Assembly (NCBI RefSeq): GCF_025717555.1
Contig: NZ_JAJIRP010000001.1
Location: 434,001 to 498,000 of the forward strand
DNA length: 64,000 nucleotides
Direction: 5' to 3'
Source of the DNA: Paucibacter sp. B2R-40
GTDB lineage: Bacteria > Pseudomonadota > Gammaproteobacteria > Burkholderiales > Burkholderiaceae_C
The notes below the pieces were generated by a model. It saw only the letters and a program-made list of their open reading frames with translations. It did no database searches and was not told the origin of the DNA. Shown here piece after piece: positions 47,278 through 56,060 of this stretch. Made by a program: the position numbers and the translations under genes. Position 1 is the first letter of the stretch. The number at the start of each line of letters is the position of its first letter.

Positions 47278-48747
47278 TCAATCTTCCAACACCCAAGTGT
47301 CTTTAGTACCTCCGCCCTGGCTGCTGTTGACGACCAGCGAGCCCTCTTTCAGCGCCACGCGGGTCAGGCCGCCGGGCACGATTTGCACCTTTTCTCCTGA
47401 CAGCACAAAAGGCCTCAGGTCGATGTGGCGCGGCGCAATGCCAGCCTCGACAAAGGTCGGGCAGGTCGAGAGGCTCAGCGTTGGCTGGGCGATGTAGTTG
47501 CTCGGGTTGGCCAGCAAGCAGGCGCGGAAGTCTTCGATCTCCTGCTTGGTCGCTGCCGGGCCGACCAGCATGCCATAGCCGCCCGCACCATGCACCTCCT
47601 TCACCACCAAGTCGGCCAGGTTGTCCAGCACATACTTCAGGTCATCTGCCTCGCGGCAGACATGCGTGGGCACATTGTTCAGGATAGGTTTTTCGCCCAG
47701 ATAGAACTCGATCATCTTGGGCACATAGGGGTAGATGGACTTGTCATCCGCGATGCCGGTACCGATGCCATTGGCCAGATTGACATTGCCGGCCTTGTAG
47801 GCCTCGACCAAGCCCGCGCAGCCCAAGGTCGAATCCTTGCGGAAGACCTTGGGGTCGAGGAAGTCGTCATCGAGGCGCCGGTAGATCACGTCGACCCGCT
47901 TCGGGCCGCGCGTGGTGCGCATATAGACGATGCTTTCCTTGACGAACAGGTCTTTGCCTTCGACCAGCTCCACGCCCATTTGTTGCGCCAAAAAGGCATG
48001 CTCGAAATAGGCCGAGTTGTACATGCCCGGCGTCAGCACCACCACGGTCGGCTCGCTCTTGGCGTTCATGCTGTGGGGCCCAACGCTGCGCAAGGTTTCG
48101 AGCAGCAGGTCGGGGTAATGGGCGACCGGGGCGATGCGGTGCTGCGAGAACAGATCGGGGAACAGCCGCATCATCATCTTGCGGTTTTCCAGCATATAGC
48201 TGACGCCGCTGGGCACACGCAGATTGTCTTCCAGTACGTAGTAGCTGCCGCTGCCGTCGGGGTTGGCGGCGCGCACGATGTCGATGCCGGCGATCTGCGA
48301 GTAAATATCGCGCGGCACGTCAACGCCCATCATCTCGGGACGGAATTGCGCGTTGTTGAGGATGGGCGCCTCGGGCACGATGCCGGCCTTGATGATCTCC
48401 TGGCCGTGGTAGACATCGTGAATGAAACGGTTCAGCGCGGTGACGCGCTGACGCAGGCCGGCTTCCATCTCGCGCCATTCCAGGGCGGGAATGACGCGCG
48501 GGATCACGTCGAATGGAATCAGGCGTTCGGTGCCTTCGCCGCTGTCCTTGTCGCCATAAACGGCGAAGGTGATGCCGACGCGGCGGAAGATCACTTCCGC
48601 TTCTTCTCGGCGCAAGCGCATGGTTTCTTCGGTTTGGCCGGCCAGCCAGCGCTCGAAGGTTTGGTAATGCGTCCGGGCCGTGGGCCCAGGGAACTCAAAA
48701 GTGCCCGGTGCGCCATTGAAGTGCATTTCGTCGAAGCGGGATTTCAT
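47278..48747 (-). CDS. circularly permuted type 2 ATP-grasp protein
   Basis: The 489-residue protein is of the CP_ATPgrasp (DUF404/DUF407) family, the predicted ATP-dependent carboxylate-amine ligase of the system. Characteristic segments are VPRDIYSQIAGIDIVRAAN, PSGVSYMLENRKMMMRLFPD, VELVEGKDLFVKESIVYM, NLANGIGTGIADDKSIYPYV and the glycine-rich KEVHGAGGYGMLVGP. It ends TKDTWVLED. It is the first gene of the leftward operon, with GGAGAGC just before the ATG, and is divergent from a third transglutaminase-like gene 290 bases away. Confidence 0.92.
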   Translation of the reverse strand: MKSRFDEMHFNGAPGTFEFPGPTARTHYQTFERWLAGQTEETMRLRREEAEVIFRRVGITFAVYGDKDSGEGTERLIPFDVIPRVIPALEWREMEAGLRQRVTALNRFIHDVYHGQEIIKAGIVPEAPILNNAQFRPEMMGVDVPRDIYSQIAGIDIVRAANPDGSGSYYVLEDNLRVPSGVSYMLENRKMMMRLFPDLFSQHRIAPVAHYPDLLLETLRSVGPHSMNAKSEPTVVVLTPGMYNSAYFEHAFLAQQMGVELVEGKDLFVKESIVYMRTTRGPKRVDVIYRRLDDDFLDPKVFRKDSTLGCAGLVEAYKAGNVNLANGIGTGIADDKSIYPYVPKMIEFYLGEKPILNNVPTHVCREADDLKYVLDNLADLVVKEVHGAGGYGMLVGPAATKQEIEDFRACLLANPSNYIAQPTLSLSTCPTFVEAGIAPRHIDLRPFVLSGEKVQIVPGGLTRVALKEGSLVVNSSQGGGTKDTWVLED

Positions 48748-49037
48748 TCATGCTCTCCTTTGTCTTTGATGTGTGAGCAATATCCGGGCCATGCGCTCGC
48801 TGGTGCGTGCGAAAGCGCCTTGCGTTCAAAATCGGGCCTCGCTGCACCAGCATGGTCGCATGCGTCGCACCATCTTGGTGTTGACTGTTGCGCCGGCCGA
48901 TGACAATTGAGCCAGTGCGGGAAAGTGCGTCCTGACAGAGTGGAACGCGCACCGCATAATGGCGACCCGCAGCGCAATACCGGCTGACGGCTGCCTTTTT
49001 AGTGCCCGCGCTGGCCCCGCTCAAACCGGAGCCTTCC

Positions 49038-49901
49038 ATGCTCAGATTCCAATTCACCGTTGAGCTGAGCTACGAGATCGAAGCGCCGGGTTGCGATTTC
49101 ATTTTCAATCTGCATGCCGCACAAACGCCGCAGCAGACCGTGCTGCAAGAAACGCTCAGCAATAGCCAGGGCGTCAACTCCGTGCTCTACGTCGACGCGC
49201 TGACCCAGACCCGCTACCTGCGCCTGCAGGCGCAGGCCGGCCAGCTGACGATGAACTACAGCGCCAGCGTTGATCTGGACCATGTGCTGACGCCGCCAGA
49301 GCTGCTGAGCGAACTGGCCGTGGCCGATCTGCCTGGCGCTGTCCTGCCCTTTGTCTACCCCAGCCGCTATTGCGAGTCGGACCGGCTGTACCGGCTGGCG
49401 GTGCAGGAGTTCGGCAAGCTGCCCAAGGGCTATGGCCGGGTGCTGGCGATCCGTGACTGGGTGCAGGCGCGCACCAGTTTCCAGGCCAACTCGTCCACCG
49501 GCACCACCACGGCGGTGGATACGCTGGTGGACCGCGCCGGTGTCTGCCGCGATTTCGCCCACCTGATGATTGCCCTGTGCCGGGCCTTGAACATGCCGGC
49601 CCGCTTCGTCACTGGCATCGATTACGGGCTGGACTTGAGCCTGCGCGCACAGGATTTTCATGCCTATGTGGAGGTCTATCTGGGTCAGCGCTGGTATTTG
49701 TTCGACCCCTCGGGCGTGTCGATCCCGATGGCTTTGATTCGCATCGGCACCGGCCGCGACGCCGCCGACACGGCCTTCGCCACCATCTTCGGCGGCGTGC
49801 GCGGCGCTTCGCCGGTGATCCACATCGAGGCTGTCGCTAACGCCCAAGGTCAAGTGGTGCTGCCCGAGCATGTGAAGCAGGGCCTGTCGACTGCGAATTG
49901 A
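49038..49901 (+). CDS. transglutaminase-like protein
   Basis: The 287-residue protein has an N-terminal beta domain (MLRFQFTVELSYEIEAPGCD) and a transglutaminase core with Cys near 170 (AGVCRDFAHL), His near 208 (DFHAYVEVYL) and Asp near 223 (YLFDPSG). The triad is intact. It is distinct from the other two transglutaminases in the locus: the N-terminal domain differs and it has its own promoter region, divergent from the operon. ATG 49038 was chosen over a GTG 36 bases upstream. It probably acts in the same pathway. Confidence 0.87.
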   Translation: MLRFQFTVELSYEIEAPGCDFIFNLHAAQTPQQTVLQETLSNSQGVNSVLYVDALTQTRYLRLQAQAGQLTMNYSASVDLDHVLTPPELLSELAVADLPGAVLPFVYPSRYCESDRLYRLAVQEFGKLPKGYGRVLAIRDWVQARTSFQANSSTGTTTAVDTLVDRAGVCRDFAHLMIALCRALNMPARFVTGIDYGLDLSLRAQDFHAYVEVYLGQRWYLFDPSGVSIPMALIRIGTGRDAADTAFATIFGGVRGASPVIHIEAVANAQGQVVLPEHVKQGLSTAN

Positions 49902-50209
49902 ACGCCGCCTGCCGCACTGCGCCGGAGTCCTATGGCGCAGTGCGTCATATGCTGGAGGGCGCAGTGTTGGCGGTGCTGAGCAATACAAGCGCGCAGATGC
50001 CGAGCTTGCAGATCGAGTCCTGGGCGATGGTGCTGTCGGATGTGGCGGCGACCGACCGACCCTGCAGATTGGGCCCGCGTCAACTGGCGATTGAAGGGCA
50101 GCGGCCGGAGCTCTTTGGGCCAGCAAGTCGAGAAGCAGTCTCTGGCTCCGGGCCGGACCGTCATAGCGGGTGTAGGGGCCCTGGCTGGCATTCGCAGTCA
50201 GTCAGGTAA
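49902..50209. other. 308-bp interval with an 11-bp hairpin, no gene called
   Basis: A perfect 11-bp stem (49913-49923 with 49934-49944, CGCACTGCGCC/GGCGCAGTGCG) lies 12 bases after the transglutaminase stop. It has no T-run and may be a weak or Rho-assisted terminator. An open frame follows the stop in the same reading phase region but has no ribosome-binding site and atypical composition, so it was not called. Nothing else was seen. Confidence 0.55.
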
Positions 50210-50689
50210 TCAATCCGGTCCATGCCCATAGCTGAACGCCCGAGTGATGGCCCAAGCGTTTCCTTGCTGATGCCACAAGATCGTAAATTCGGCGCGTCCC
50301 TCACAAGGGTGCGTCGCGCCGCCAGCCTTGAAGTGGCAGAACTGGTGCACGCCACGCGCCAACGCCCCATAGTCCTTGATCGGCCATACCTTGAGCGTGC
50401 CCGGGACCAACTCGCGTTGGAATTTTCCGCACACGTTCTGCCTCGTTTGGGAAATCATCGCGTCGCGCGTCCAGGTCACCCCGCCAAGGTCGTGATAGAA
50501 CTCGACTTCAGGGGCGAAGTAGCTCGCGTATTCGTCCAACTTGCCGCTTGCGCTGCAGTCGTTGAAGGCTGCAAACGCAGCGCTGTCAAGCGCGGCGATC
50601 GTCGCCGTGAGCTCCGCTTCGGGCGAGGCATGGGCCGCGTTTGCGGCGATCAGACTAGCCGCAAGCAGCAGGCGCGGGATTGGATTCAT
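50210..50689 (-). CDS. exported NTF2-like (DUF4440/SnoaL-type) protein
   Basis: The 159-residue protein has a signal peptide (MNPIPRLLLAASLIAANAAH) and one NTF2-fold domain: LDSAAFAAFNDCSASGKLDE, YASYFAPEVEFYHDLGGVTW, and a C-terminal EFTILWHQQGNAWAITRAFS. Two cysteines in the middle may pair. Proteins of this class are often small periplasmic enzymes or binding proteins, but no catalytic residues can be named. ATG 50689 starts the signal peptide; a much longer upstream extension of the frame was rejected. Confidence 0.75.
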   Translation of the reverse strand: MNPIPRLLLAASLIAANAAHASPEAELTATIAALDSAAFAAFNDCSASGKLDEYASYFAPEVEFYHDLGGVTWTRDAMISQTRQNVCGKFQRELVPGTLKVWPIKDYGALARGVHQFCHFKAGGATHPCEGRAEFTILWHQQGNAWAITRAFSYGHGPD

Positions 50690-51098
50690 GGTGATCCTTG
50701 CGAAGTAGGAATGCCGGACTGTGCTGTGATGGGCGGTCATCAGGCAAGCATGGCGAGACCATCGGCTGGCATGTGGTGATAGGCCGCAGCAGCGGCCGAC
50801 GAGCATGGTCGGCAAAGCGCAAGGCCTGACCCTCTGGCCCGTTTTGCTTTTCTTTATCCCTTTCATCCTGGCCAGAGATTTTCTCCGTCGCCGCGCGCCC
50901 AGCTTCGCCTTGCCAGACAATTTTTAGATGGCGCCCGTGACCACGAAAGAACCTGAGCCAGGATGGAGGGGCAGAACGGGAAGAAGGGGGAGAAAGGGAA
51001 TCCGGGGCTAACTGCGCGGGCTGAAGATCTCGCACAGCCGGCTACCTGCACTTTGCTGGCACGGCCCCCAGGTCAAAACCAGTCCTGCGCTTTCATCA
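50690..51098. other. 409-bp non-coding interval holding repeat copy B
   Basis: This lies upstream of the NTF2-like gene and downstream of the AraC-type gene. Short open frames exist on both strands, but none has a good start, and they cross the repeat. The main content is the inverted-repeat element at 50851-50992, followed by a purine-rich tract on the plus strand. Confidence 0.5.
50851..50992. repeat. interspersed inverted-repeat element, copy B
   Basis: CATCCTGGC (50864-50872) and GCCAGGATG (50957-50965) are perfect inverted arms about 84 bases apart. They are flanked outward by a pyrimidine-rich tract on the left and a purine-rich tract on the right. The right arm GAGCCAGGATGGAGGGG and the inner GCGCGCCCAGC plus CAATTTT match copy A near 39.1 kb, though the order of the blocks differs. 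Confidence 0.4.
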
Positions 51099-52145
51099 TC
51101 AATGCAAATGTTCCCGCCATGCGCTGGGTGCTTGGCCCGTCCAACGTCGGAAGGCGCGCGTAAAGCTGGAGATCTCCGCAAAGCCAAGGATAAAGGCGAC
51201 GTCCTGCACATCATGCTCGGGGTCGCGCAAGAGGTTCTGCGCCAACTCCAGGCGCGTCTGTTGCAGCAACTCGGCGAAACCGAACTGCTCCACTTCGAGC
51301 CGGCGCTGCAAGGTGCGTTCGGTCATGTGCATGCGCTCGGCCACCGCTGCGCGCGAGATGTGGCCCGAAGGCAGCATGGTCAGCAAATGGGCCCGCACTC
51401 GGTGGTGGGTGGCGCCGCTGTTCAATTCGGCCAGCGTGGCCGCCAAAATCTTCTCCGCGCTCAAGGCCATGCCGGGGTGGCCGCCGGGCAGCGGCGCGTC
51501 TAGCTGCGAGGCCGTGAAGGCCACCGCCGTGCAGGTCGCGTCCACCTCGACCGCGCAGCCCAGGCTGGCCGCCAGCAGCGCCGTGCCGGCATTGCGCCCA
51601 TGGGCCAGACGCACGGCCGTGGGCGTGAAGGCTTGGCCGCTGGCGCCGGCATAGGCGCTGCGGCACATTGCGCCGACCACGCCGGCCCAGGTGTCATGGG
51701 TGAGCGCCAGCACACCGGGGCTGGCGTGATACTGCAGCCAGACCAGTTCGCCTTCTTGTTGCACGCGTAATACCGCAATAGAGCTGACCAAATCGTAGTA
51801 GCGCACCAAACGCCGGGTTGCCTCGCGCAAGCTGGTGCTGGCCAACCAGGCCATGCCCAGCAGCCCCAAGGCACGCAGATTGAATTGCCCGGCTATCTCC
51901 ACGGCCAGTCCGGGATCATGCTCGCAGGCGGCCTCGGCCAAACGCCAGAACTGGATGGAGTCGCGCTGGCTGATGCGGCTGCGCTGATCGAGCAATTGCT
52001 GCGGGCTGATATTGGCGCGACGCAGCAAAGCGTCGCCGTCCAAGCCGCGCAGCAGCAAGGTCTGATGCAGCGGCAGCAGCAGCCCGCTGGAGACGCCATC
52101 ACGTTGTCGAGTGAGTTTGGGCACGCTGGGGCAACTCCATTTCAA
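51099..52145 (-). CDS. AraC-family transcriptional regulator
   Basis: The 348-residue protein has an N-terminal effector domain of the OruR/ArgR-like AraC class (about residues 20-210, IAGQFNLRALGLLGMAWLAS). A C-terminal double helix-turn-helix lies at about 240-345 (AAVAERMHMTERTLQRRLEV and DVAFILGFAEISSFTRAFRR). Regulators of this class often control catabolic or lipid genes. It is divergent from the hypothetical gene at 52336, with a TGTCCG/CGGACA inverted pair between them. The target is unknown. Confidence 0.88.
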   Translation of the reverse strand: MKWSCPSVPKLTRQRDGVSSGLLLPLHQTLLLRGLDGDALLRRANISPQQLLDQRSRISQRDSIQFWRLAEAACEHDPGLAVEIAGQFNLRALGLLGMAWLASTSLREATRRLVRYYDLVSSIAVLRVQQEGELVWLQYHASPGVLALTHDTWAGVVGAMCRSAYAGASGQAFTPTAVRLAHGRNAGTALLAASLGCAVEVDATCTAVAFTASQLDAPLPGGHPGMALSAEKILAATLAELNSGATHHRVRAHLLTMLPSGHISRAAVAERMHMTERTLQRRLEVEQFGFAELLQQTRLELAQNLLRDPEHDVQDVAFILGFAEISSFTRAFRRWTGQAPSAWREHLH

Positions 52146-52335
52146 TCTGCAGAAACAACAGTAACGTCGATCTTAGCCGGCTTGCCTTTTCGGCGGGGCG
52201 TCTTAAAAACCGACGATTGTCCGGAACTGTCAAAGCCCTGGCTTCTTCGGACATGGGGAAAACCCTGACTATTTTTTAGCATGCTTCACATGGCCGCTGT
52301 AGTTGGCGGGCCAGCACAGCCAATCTGGAGATGCG

Positions 52336-52983
52336 ATGTTTGACTCAGGGCCTAAATCACCTAAACCACCCAAGGCGTTGGGTTTTCAATTGCCGGTCGA
52401 TGCCCGTATCGAGACGGTGTTTGCGCTGCTCAATCAGCGCCCGGAGTTTGCGCGCATCGGTGCGGAGTGCGTGTTCGCAAGAGATGAAGTCGCGGCGTTG
52501 TTGAAGCTGTCGGGCGACCCCTGGACGGCCGCCATGCTGGCCGAGTTGGCGAATGCACGCTGGCAGGCGGAGGCCGTGGCCGAGAGTACGCGCTATGACA
52601 AGGTGGTGCTCAGCTTGCTGGGTACCGTGCGCACGCGTGACCATACCCTGCGCTTGATGAGGCGGGCCGTCAATCGACCGATCGAGGCCGCAATGTTGCA
52701 AGCGCAGGAGTTGCTGAGCCGAATTCAAGCCGACAAAATGCCTTTGACCGAAGCCGCCCGCCGGCAAATGGATGAAAACCTGCTGGGCCTGCAAAGCGCC
52801 TGGTTGCTTTACAGCGATCGCCTGTTGGCAGCCTATATGCTGCTGCGTGACCAGCCCACAGCTACCAGCGCGCCAGCGCGGCCCGAGCCCGCCAGCCAGC
52901 GGGCTGCCGAGACCCGGCCCGGCAGCGTGGAGTCAGAGCCGTTGAGGCGCCGCCACACCGACGGCTTGCCGACCCTGCACTGA
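52336..52983 (+). CDS. helical protein of unknown function
   Basis: The 215-residue protein has no signal peptide or membrane segment. The first 170 residues look entirely helical and mixed-charge (ETVFALLNQRPEFARIGAEC, AEAVAESTRYDKVVLSLLG). The last 45 are proline-, alanine- and arginine-rich and probably disordered. CTGGAG lies six bases before ATG 52336; an upstream start adds 11 residues and has no such site. I do not recognise a family. It lies between an AraC gene and an MscS-type gene. Confidence 0.65.
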   Translation: MFDSGPKSPKPPKALGFQLPVDARIETVFALLNQRPEFARIGAECVFARDEVAALLKLSGDPWTAAMLAELANARWQAEAVAESTRYDKVVLSLLGTVRTRDHTLRLMRRAVNRPIEAAMLQAQELLSRIQADKMPLTEAARRQMDENLLGLQSAWLLYSDRLLAAYMLLRDQPTATSAPARPEPASQRAAETRPGSVESEPLRRRHTDGLPTLH

Positions 52984-53091
52984 GGGCGATATGCTCGCGC
53001 GGCGCACGAGGCCGACTCGGCGCCGGGTCGTGCGCCGTTGATATTTCTTCGCGACGCTTACCCGCCGACCGTTCTGTCCGGGTGCCTGTCA

Positions 53092-54789
53092 ATGCGCGTT
53101 ATCAATGCCGTCCTGAGTCTTTCCCCCGCTGCTGGCCTGCGTGGCCAACGGCAAGTTTGGCGGATGGTGCTGGGCTTGGTATTGCTGGCATGCGGCCCCG
53201 GTCTTGCGGCTGCGCAGGTGCCGGCAGTGACAACAGCGCAAGCCGCCTCGTCCGCCAACAGCTCTGCACCTTCGACGCCGGAGGCGGCGGTGGTCATTTT
53301 CAACCGCACCATCGCGGTCTACAGGGCGCCGTTTCTCGGCGTTAGCCCAAGCGAACGGGCTCGCCGCACGCATCTGTATATGAACGAGGTGCTGGCACGC
53401 ACAGGTGCCGGCGAGGTGACGGTCAAGCACGAGCCGCAAGGCCGCATCGTGATGATTGACGGCGAGATGGCCTTGGTCTTGACGCCCGAGGATGTGGACG
53501 TGAATGGGTCCAAGACCTTGGACGAGACCGCCGCAGCGGCCAAATTCCAGCTCGAACAGGTGATTGCCGAGACGCGCGAGAGTCGCGACGAATCGCGCCT
53601 GCTGCGCGGCCTGCTGATCGCCGCCGTCGCGACCTTGGTGTTTGTCGGCCTGGTCGTGCTGTTGCGGCGCGGTCAGCGTGCGCTGGCCGCCTGGTTGGCC
53701 GGGCAGATGAGTCGGCGCGCGGCCGAGCTTGAAGTCGCCGGCACTCAACTGCTGCAGGGAGACAAGGTCTTGACGGCGGTCAGCTTTGTCGTGCGCGGCG
53801 CGGGCTGGGCCTTGCTGGCGCTGCTCAGCTATGAATGGCTGAGCCTGGTCTTGAGCCAGTTCCCCTACACCAGGCCCTGGGGTGAGCAACTCAGCGGTTA
53901 CTTGTGGCAGGTGGTGCTGCGCCTGGCCGGCGGTATTTTGGGTGCCTTGCCGGACCTGTTTGTGGCGCTGCTGATCTTTTTGCTGGCGCGGGCCGTGGTC
54001 AATTTGGTCAACCCTATTTTCAACCGCATCGAGCGCGGCGAGGCTTCGCTGGGCTGGCTGGACCGCGACACCGTGCGGCCCTCGCGGCGCATCATCAGCA
54101 CCGGCATCTGGCTGTTCGCGCTGGTGATGGCCTACCCCTATTTGCCCGGCTCCAGCAGCGAGGCCTTCAAGGGCGTCTCGGTGCTCCTGGGGCTGATGAT
54201 CTCGCTCGGCGCATCCAGCATCGTGGGCCAGGGTGCCAGCGGCATGATCTTGATGTTCACGCGCACCATCCGCGTCGGCGAGTACGTGCGAATTGACGGT
54301 AACGAGGGCACCATCACCGAGTTGGGTATGTTCAACACGCGCATCCGCACGGGCCTGGGCGAAGAGTTGTCGATCCCGAATTCCTTGGTGATGGGCTCGG
54401 TGACGAAAAATTACTCGCGCGCCGTCAAGGGCCCCGGCTTCATCGTCGACACCACCGTAACGATTGGTTATGACACGCCCTGGCGGCAGGTCGAGGCGAT
54501 GCTGATCGAGGCGGCGCATCGCACGCCTGGTGTGTTGGTCAACCCCTCGGCGCGGGTGTTCCAGACCGCACTGTCGGACTTTTACCCCGAGTACCGCCTG
54601 GTCTGCCAGGCCGTGCCCAGCCAGCCGCGGCCGCGCGCCGAGGTCTTGAGCGCCTTGCACGCCAATATTCAGGATGTGTTCAATGAATATGGCGTGCAGA
54701 TCATGTCGCCGCATTATTTGGGCGACCCGGCCGAGGCCAAGTTTGTGCCCAAGACAGCTTGGTTTGCGGCGCCGGCCAAGGGCGGCTGA
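53092..54789 (+). CDS. MscS-type mechanosensitive channel
   Basis: The 565-residue protein has a signal peptide to about residue 40, then a periplasmic domain of some 130 residues with a coiled coil. Membrane helices lie near 175-195, 235-265, 285-315 and 345-365. The MscS pore helix and beta domain follow: GVSVLLGLMISLGASSIVGQ, TRTIRVGEYVRIDGNEGTIT and NSLVMGSVTKNYSR. A C-terminal alpha/beta domain ends the protein. It belongs to the larger MscS-like channels that relieve turgor or conduct specific ions. ATG 53092 is the likely start. It converges on cytochrome b561. Confidence 0.9.
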   Translation: MRVINAVLSLSPAAGLRGQRQVWRMVLGLVLLACGPGLAAAQVPAVTTAQAASSANSSAPSTPEAAVVIFNRTIAVYRAPFLGVSPSERARRTHLYMNEVLARTGAGEVTVKHEPQGRIVMIDGEMALVLTPEDVDVNGSKTLDETAAAAKFQLEQVIAETRESRDESRLLRGLLIAAVATLVFVGLVVLLRRGQRALAAWLAGQMSRRAAELEVAGTQLLQGDKVLTAVSFVVRGAGWALLALLSYEWLSLVLSQFPYTRPWGEQLSGYLWQVVLRLAGGILGALPDLFVALLIFLLARAVVNLVNPIFNRIERGEASLGWLDRDTVRPSRRIISTGIWLFALVMAYPYLPGSSSEAFKGVSVLLGLMISLGASSIVGQGASGMILMFTRTIRVGEYVRIDGNEGTITELGMFNTRIRTGLGEELSIPNSLVMGSVTKNYSRAVKGPGFIVDTTVTIGYDTPWRQVEAMLIEAAHRTPGVLVNPSARVFQTALSDFYPEYRLVCQAVPSQPRPRAEVLSALHANIQDVFNEYGVQIMSPHYLGDPAEAKFVPKTAWFAAPAKGG

Positions 54790-54795
54790 ACGCGA

Positions 54796-55359
54796 CTATT
54801 TGGCGGCGATTCGCTGGCCCAGCATGCGCCGCAAGACACCGTCTTTGTAGACCAGATGATGTTTGAGCGCACCGGCGACATGCAAGAGCAGCGCCAGGAT
54901 CAGCAAATAGCCGATCCACTCATGCATGGCCTCGCCGAACTCGGCCACGCTCTCGTTATAGGGCAGGGCCTCGTTCGGCTTGTCTGCGCTGTGCTGGCTG
55001 GGCACGATTTGAAGGCCGAAGACGGCGATGCCGTGGCCGCCGGCGCCCGAATTCATCATGCCGCTGATCGGCATCAGCAGCGTTGCCGTGATCAGCAGCC
55101 AGTGCACCAGCTTGGCCATGCGGTGCTCTAGCGGGGAGCCCCCGGCCAGTTGCGCGGGCCAGCCGTTCTTGACGCGCCAGACCACGCGGGCCAGGATCAA
55201 AACAAACATCAGCACGCCGACCGACTTGTGTATCGGGTAGAGCACCCAGACTTCGGCATTGCTCATGTAGAGGCCCACAGCGGTGAGCGCGATCATGCCC
55301 AGGCCAACCAGCCAATGCAGAGCGACGGAAGCGGGGCTGAGTTTGGCGGCGGTATCCAT
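54796..55359 (-). CDS. cytochrome b561
   Basis: The 187-residue inner-membrane protein has four helices and two haem b groups expected. Histidine-bearing helices are visible: VALHWLVGLG near residue 15, YPIHKSVGVL near 45, MAKLVHWLLITATLL near 90, and LLHVAGALKHHL near 160. Proteobacterial b561 proteins pass electrons between quinol and other carriers, including superoxide. It is divergent from the ECF sigma factor 128 bases away and converges on the MscS gene. Confidence 0.88.
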   Translation of the reverse strand: MDTAAKLSPASVALHWLVGLGMIALTAVGLYMSNAEVWVLYPIHKSVGVLMFVLILARVVWRVKNGWPAQLAGGSPLEHRMAKLVHWLLITATLLMPISGMMNSGAGGHGIAVFGLQIVPSQHSADKPNEALPYNESVAEFGEAMHEWIGYLLILALLLHVAGALKHHLVYKDGVLRRMLGQRIAAK

Positions 55360-55487
55360 GGACGTAGTTTGTTAGTTGTGGACTGGACATTCTGGCAGTC
55401 TTTGGTGGCGGGGCTGATGGTCATAGGGCCTGTCACCGCGCTGTGTTTACACTGCGCCCTCAAACCTGCCGGGACTCGCCTTAGTTC

Positions 55488-56060
55488 ATGAACGACATCG
55501 CCGCCCAATTGAACCTGCTGCGCCCACAGTTGCTGAAGTTTGCGCAAATGCAATTGCGCAATGCGGCTTGGGCCGAAGATGCCGTCTCCGAGACGCTGCT
55601 GGTGGCAATCGAGAAGCCGCAAAGTTTCAGCGGCCTGTCCCAGCTCAAGACCTGGCTGATCGGCATCCTCAAGCACAAGCTGGTCGATCAGATCCGCCGC
55701 AACTGCCGCGAGATGTCAAGCACGCAAGAAGACGCCGAGGATCTCGACGAGGATTTGTTCAAGGCCGATGGTCATTGGCGCGAGCGGCCCAAGGACTGGG
55801 GCGACCCCGACCATTGCTTGCGTCAAGTCGACTTTATGAAGGTAATGGAGGCCTGCGTCGAGCACCTGCCCGGGCAGCAAGGCCGGCTCTTCATGATGCG
55901 GGAATGGTTGGAGTTGGATACTGAGGAAATTTGCCAGCAGCTGAGCATCAGCCCGAGCAATCTGTGGGTGATGTTGCACCGGGCGCGGCTGCGTCTGCGC
56001 GAGTGTCTGCAACTGAATTGGTTTGATGCGCAGGAATTGCAGGCGGGGGTGGCGACATGA
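55488..56060 (+). CDS. ECF-type RNA polymerase sigma factor
   Basis: The 190-residue protein has sigma-70 region 2 at about 10-75 (AEDAVSETLLVAIEKPQSFS and LKTWLIGILKHKLVDQIRRN) and region 4 at about 115-175 (FMMREWLELDTEEICQQLSI followed by MLHRARLRLREC). A linker of roughly 40 acidic residues separates them. It overlaps a small zinc-finger protein gene by four bases, the standard layout of a sigma/anti-sigma pair. Regulated genes may include the TVP38-like gene downstream. The signal is unknown. Confidence 0.88.
   Translation: MNDIAAQLNLLRPQLLKFAQMQLRNAAWAEDAVSETLLVAIEKPQSFSGLSQLKTWLIGILKHKLVDQIRRNCREMSSTQEDAEDLDEDLFKADGHWRERPKDWGDPDHCLRQVDFMKVMEACVEHLPGQQGRLFMMREWLELDTEEICQQLSISPSNLWVMLHRARLRLRECLQLNWFDAQELQAGVAT

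Noticed and set aside
47425-48903. 492-codon plus-strand open frame opposite the ATP-grasp gene
   Set aside because: Antisense shadow of a conserved family; His/Ala/Asp-rich product without domain.
49898-50209. Open frame of 103 codons just after the third transglutaminase
   Set aside because: TTG start without a ribosome-binding site, crosses a strong hairpin, and has no family resemblance.
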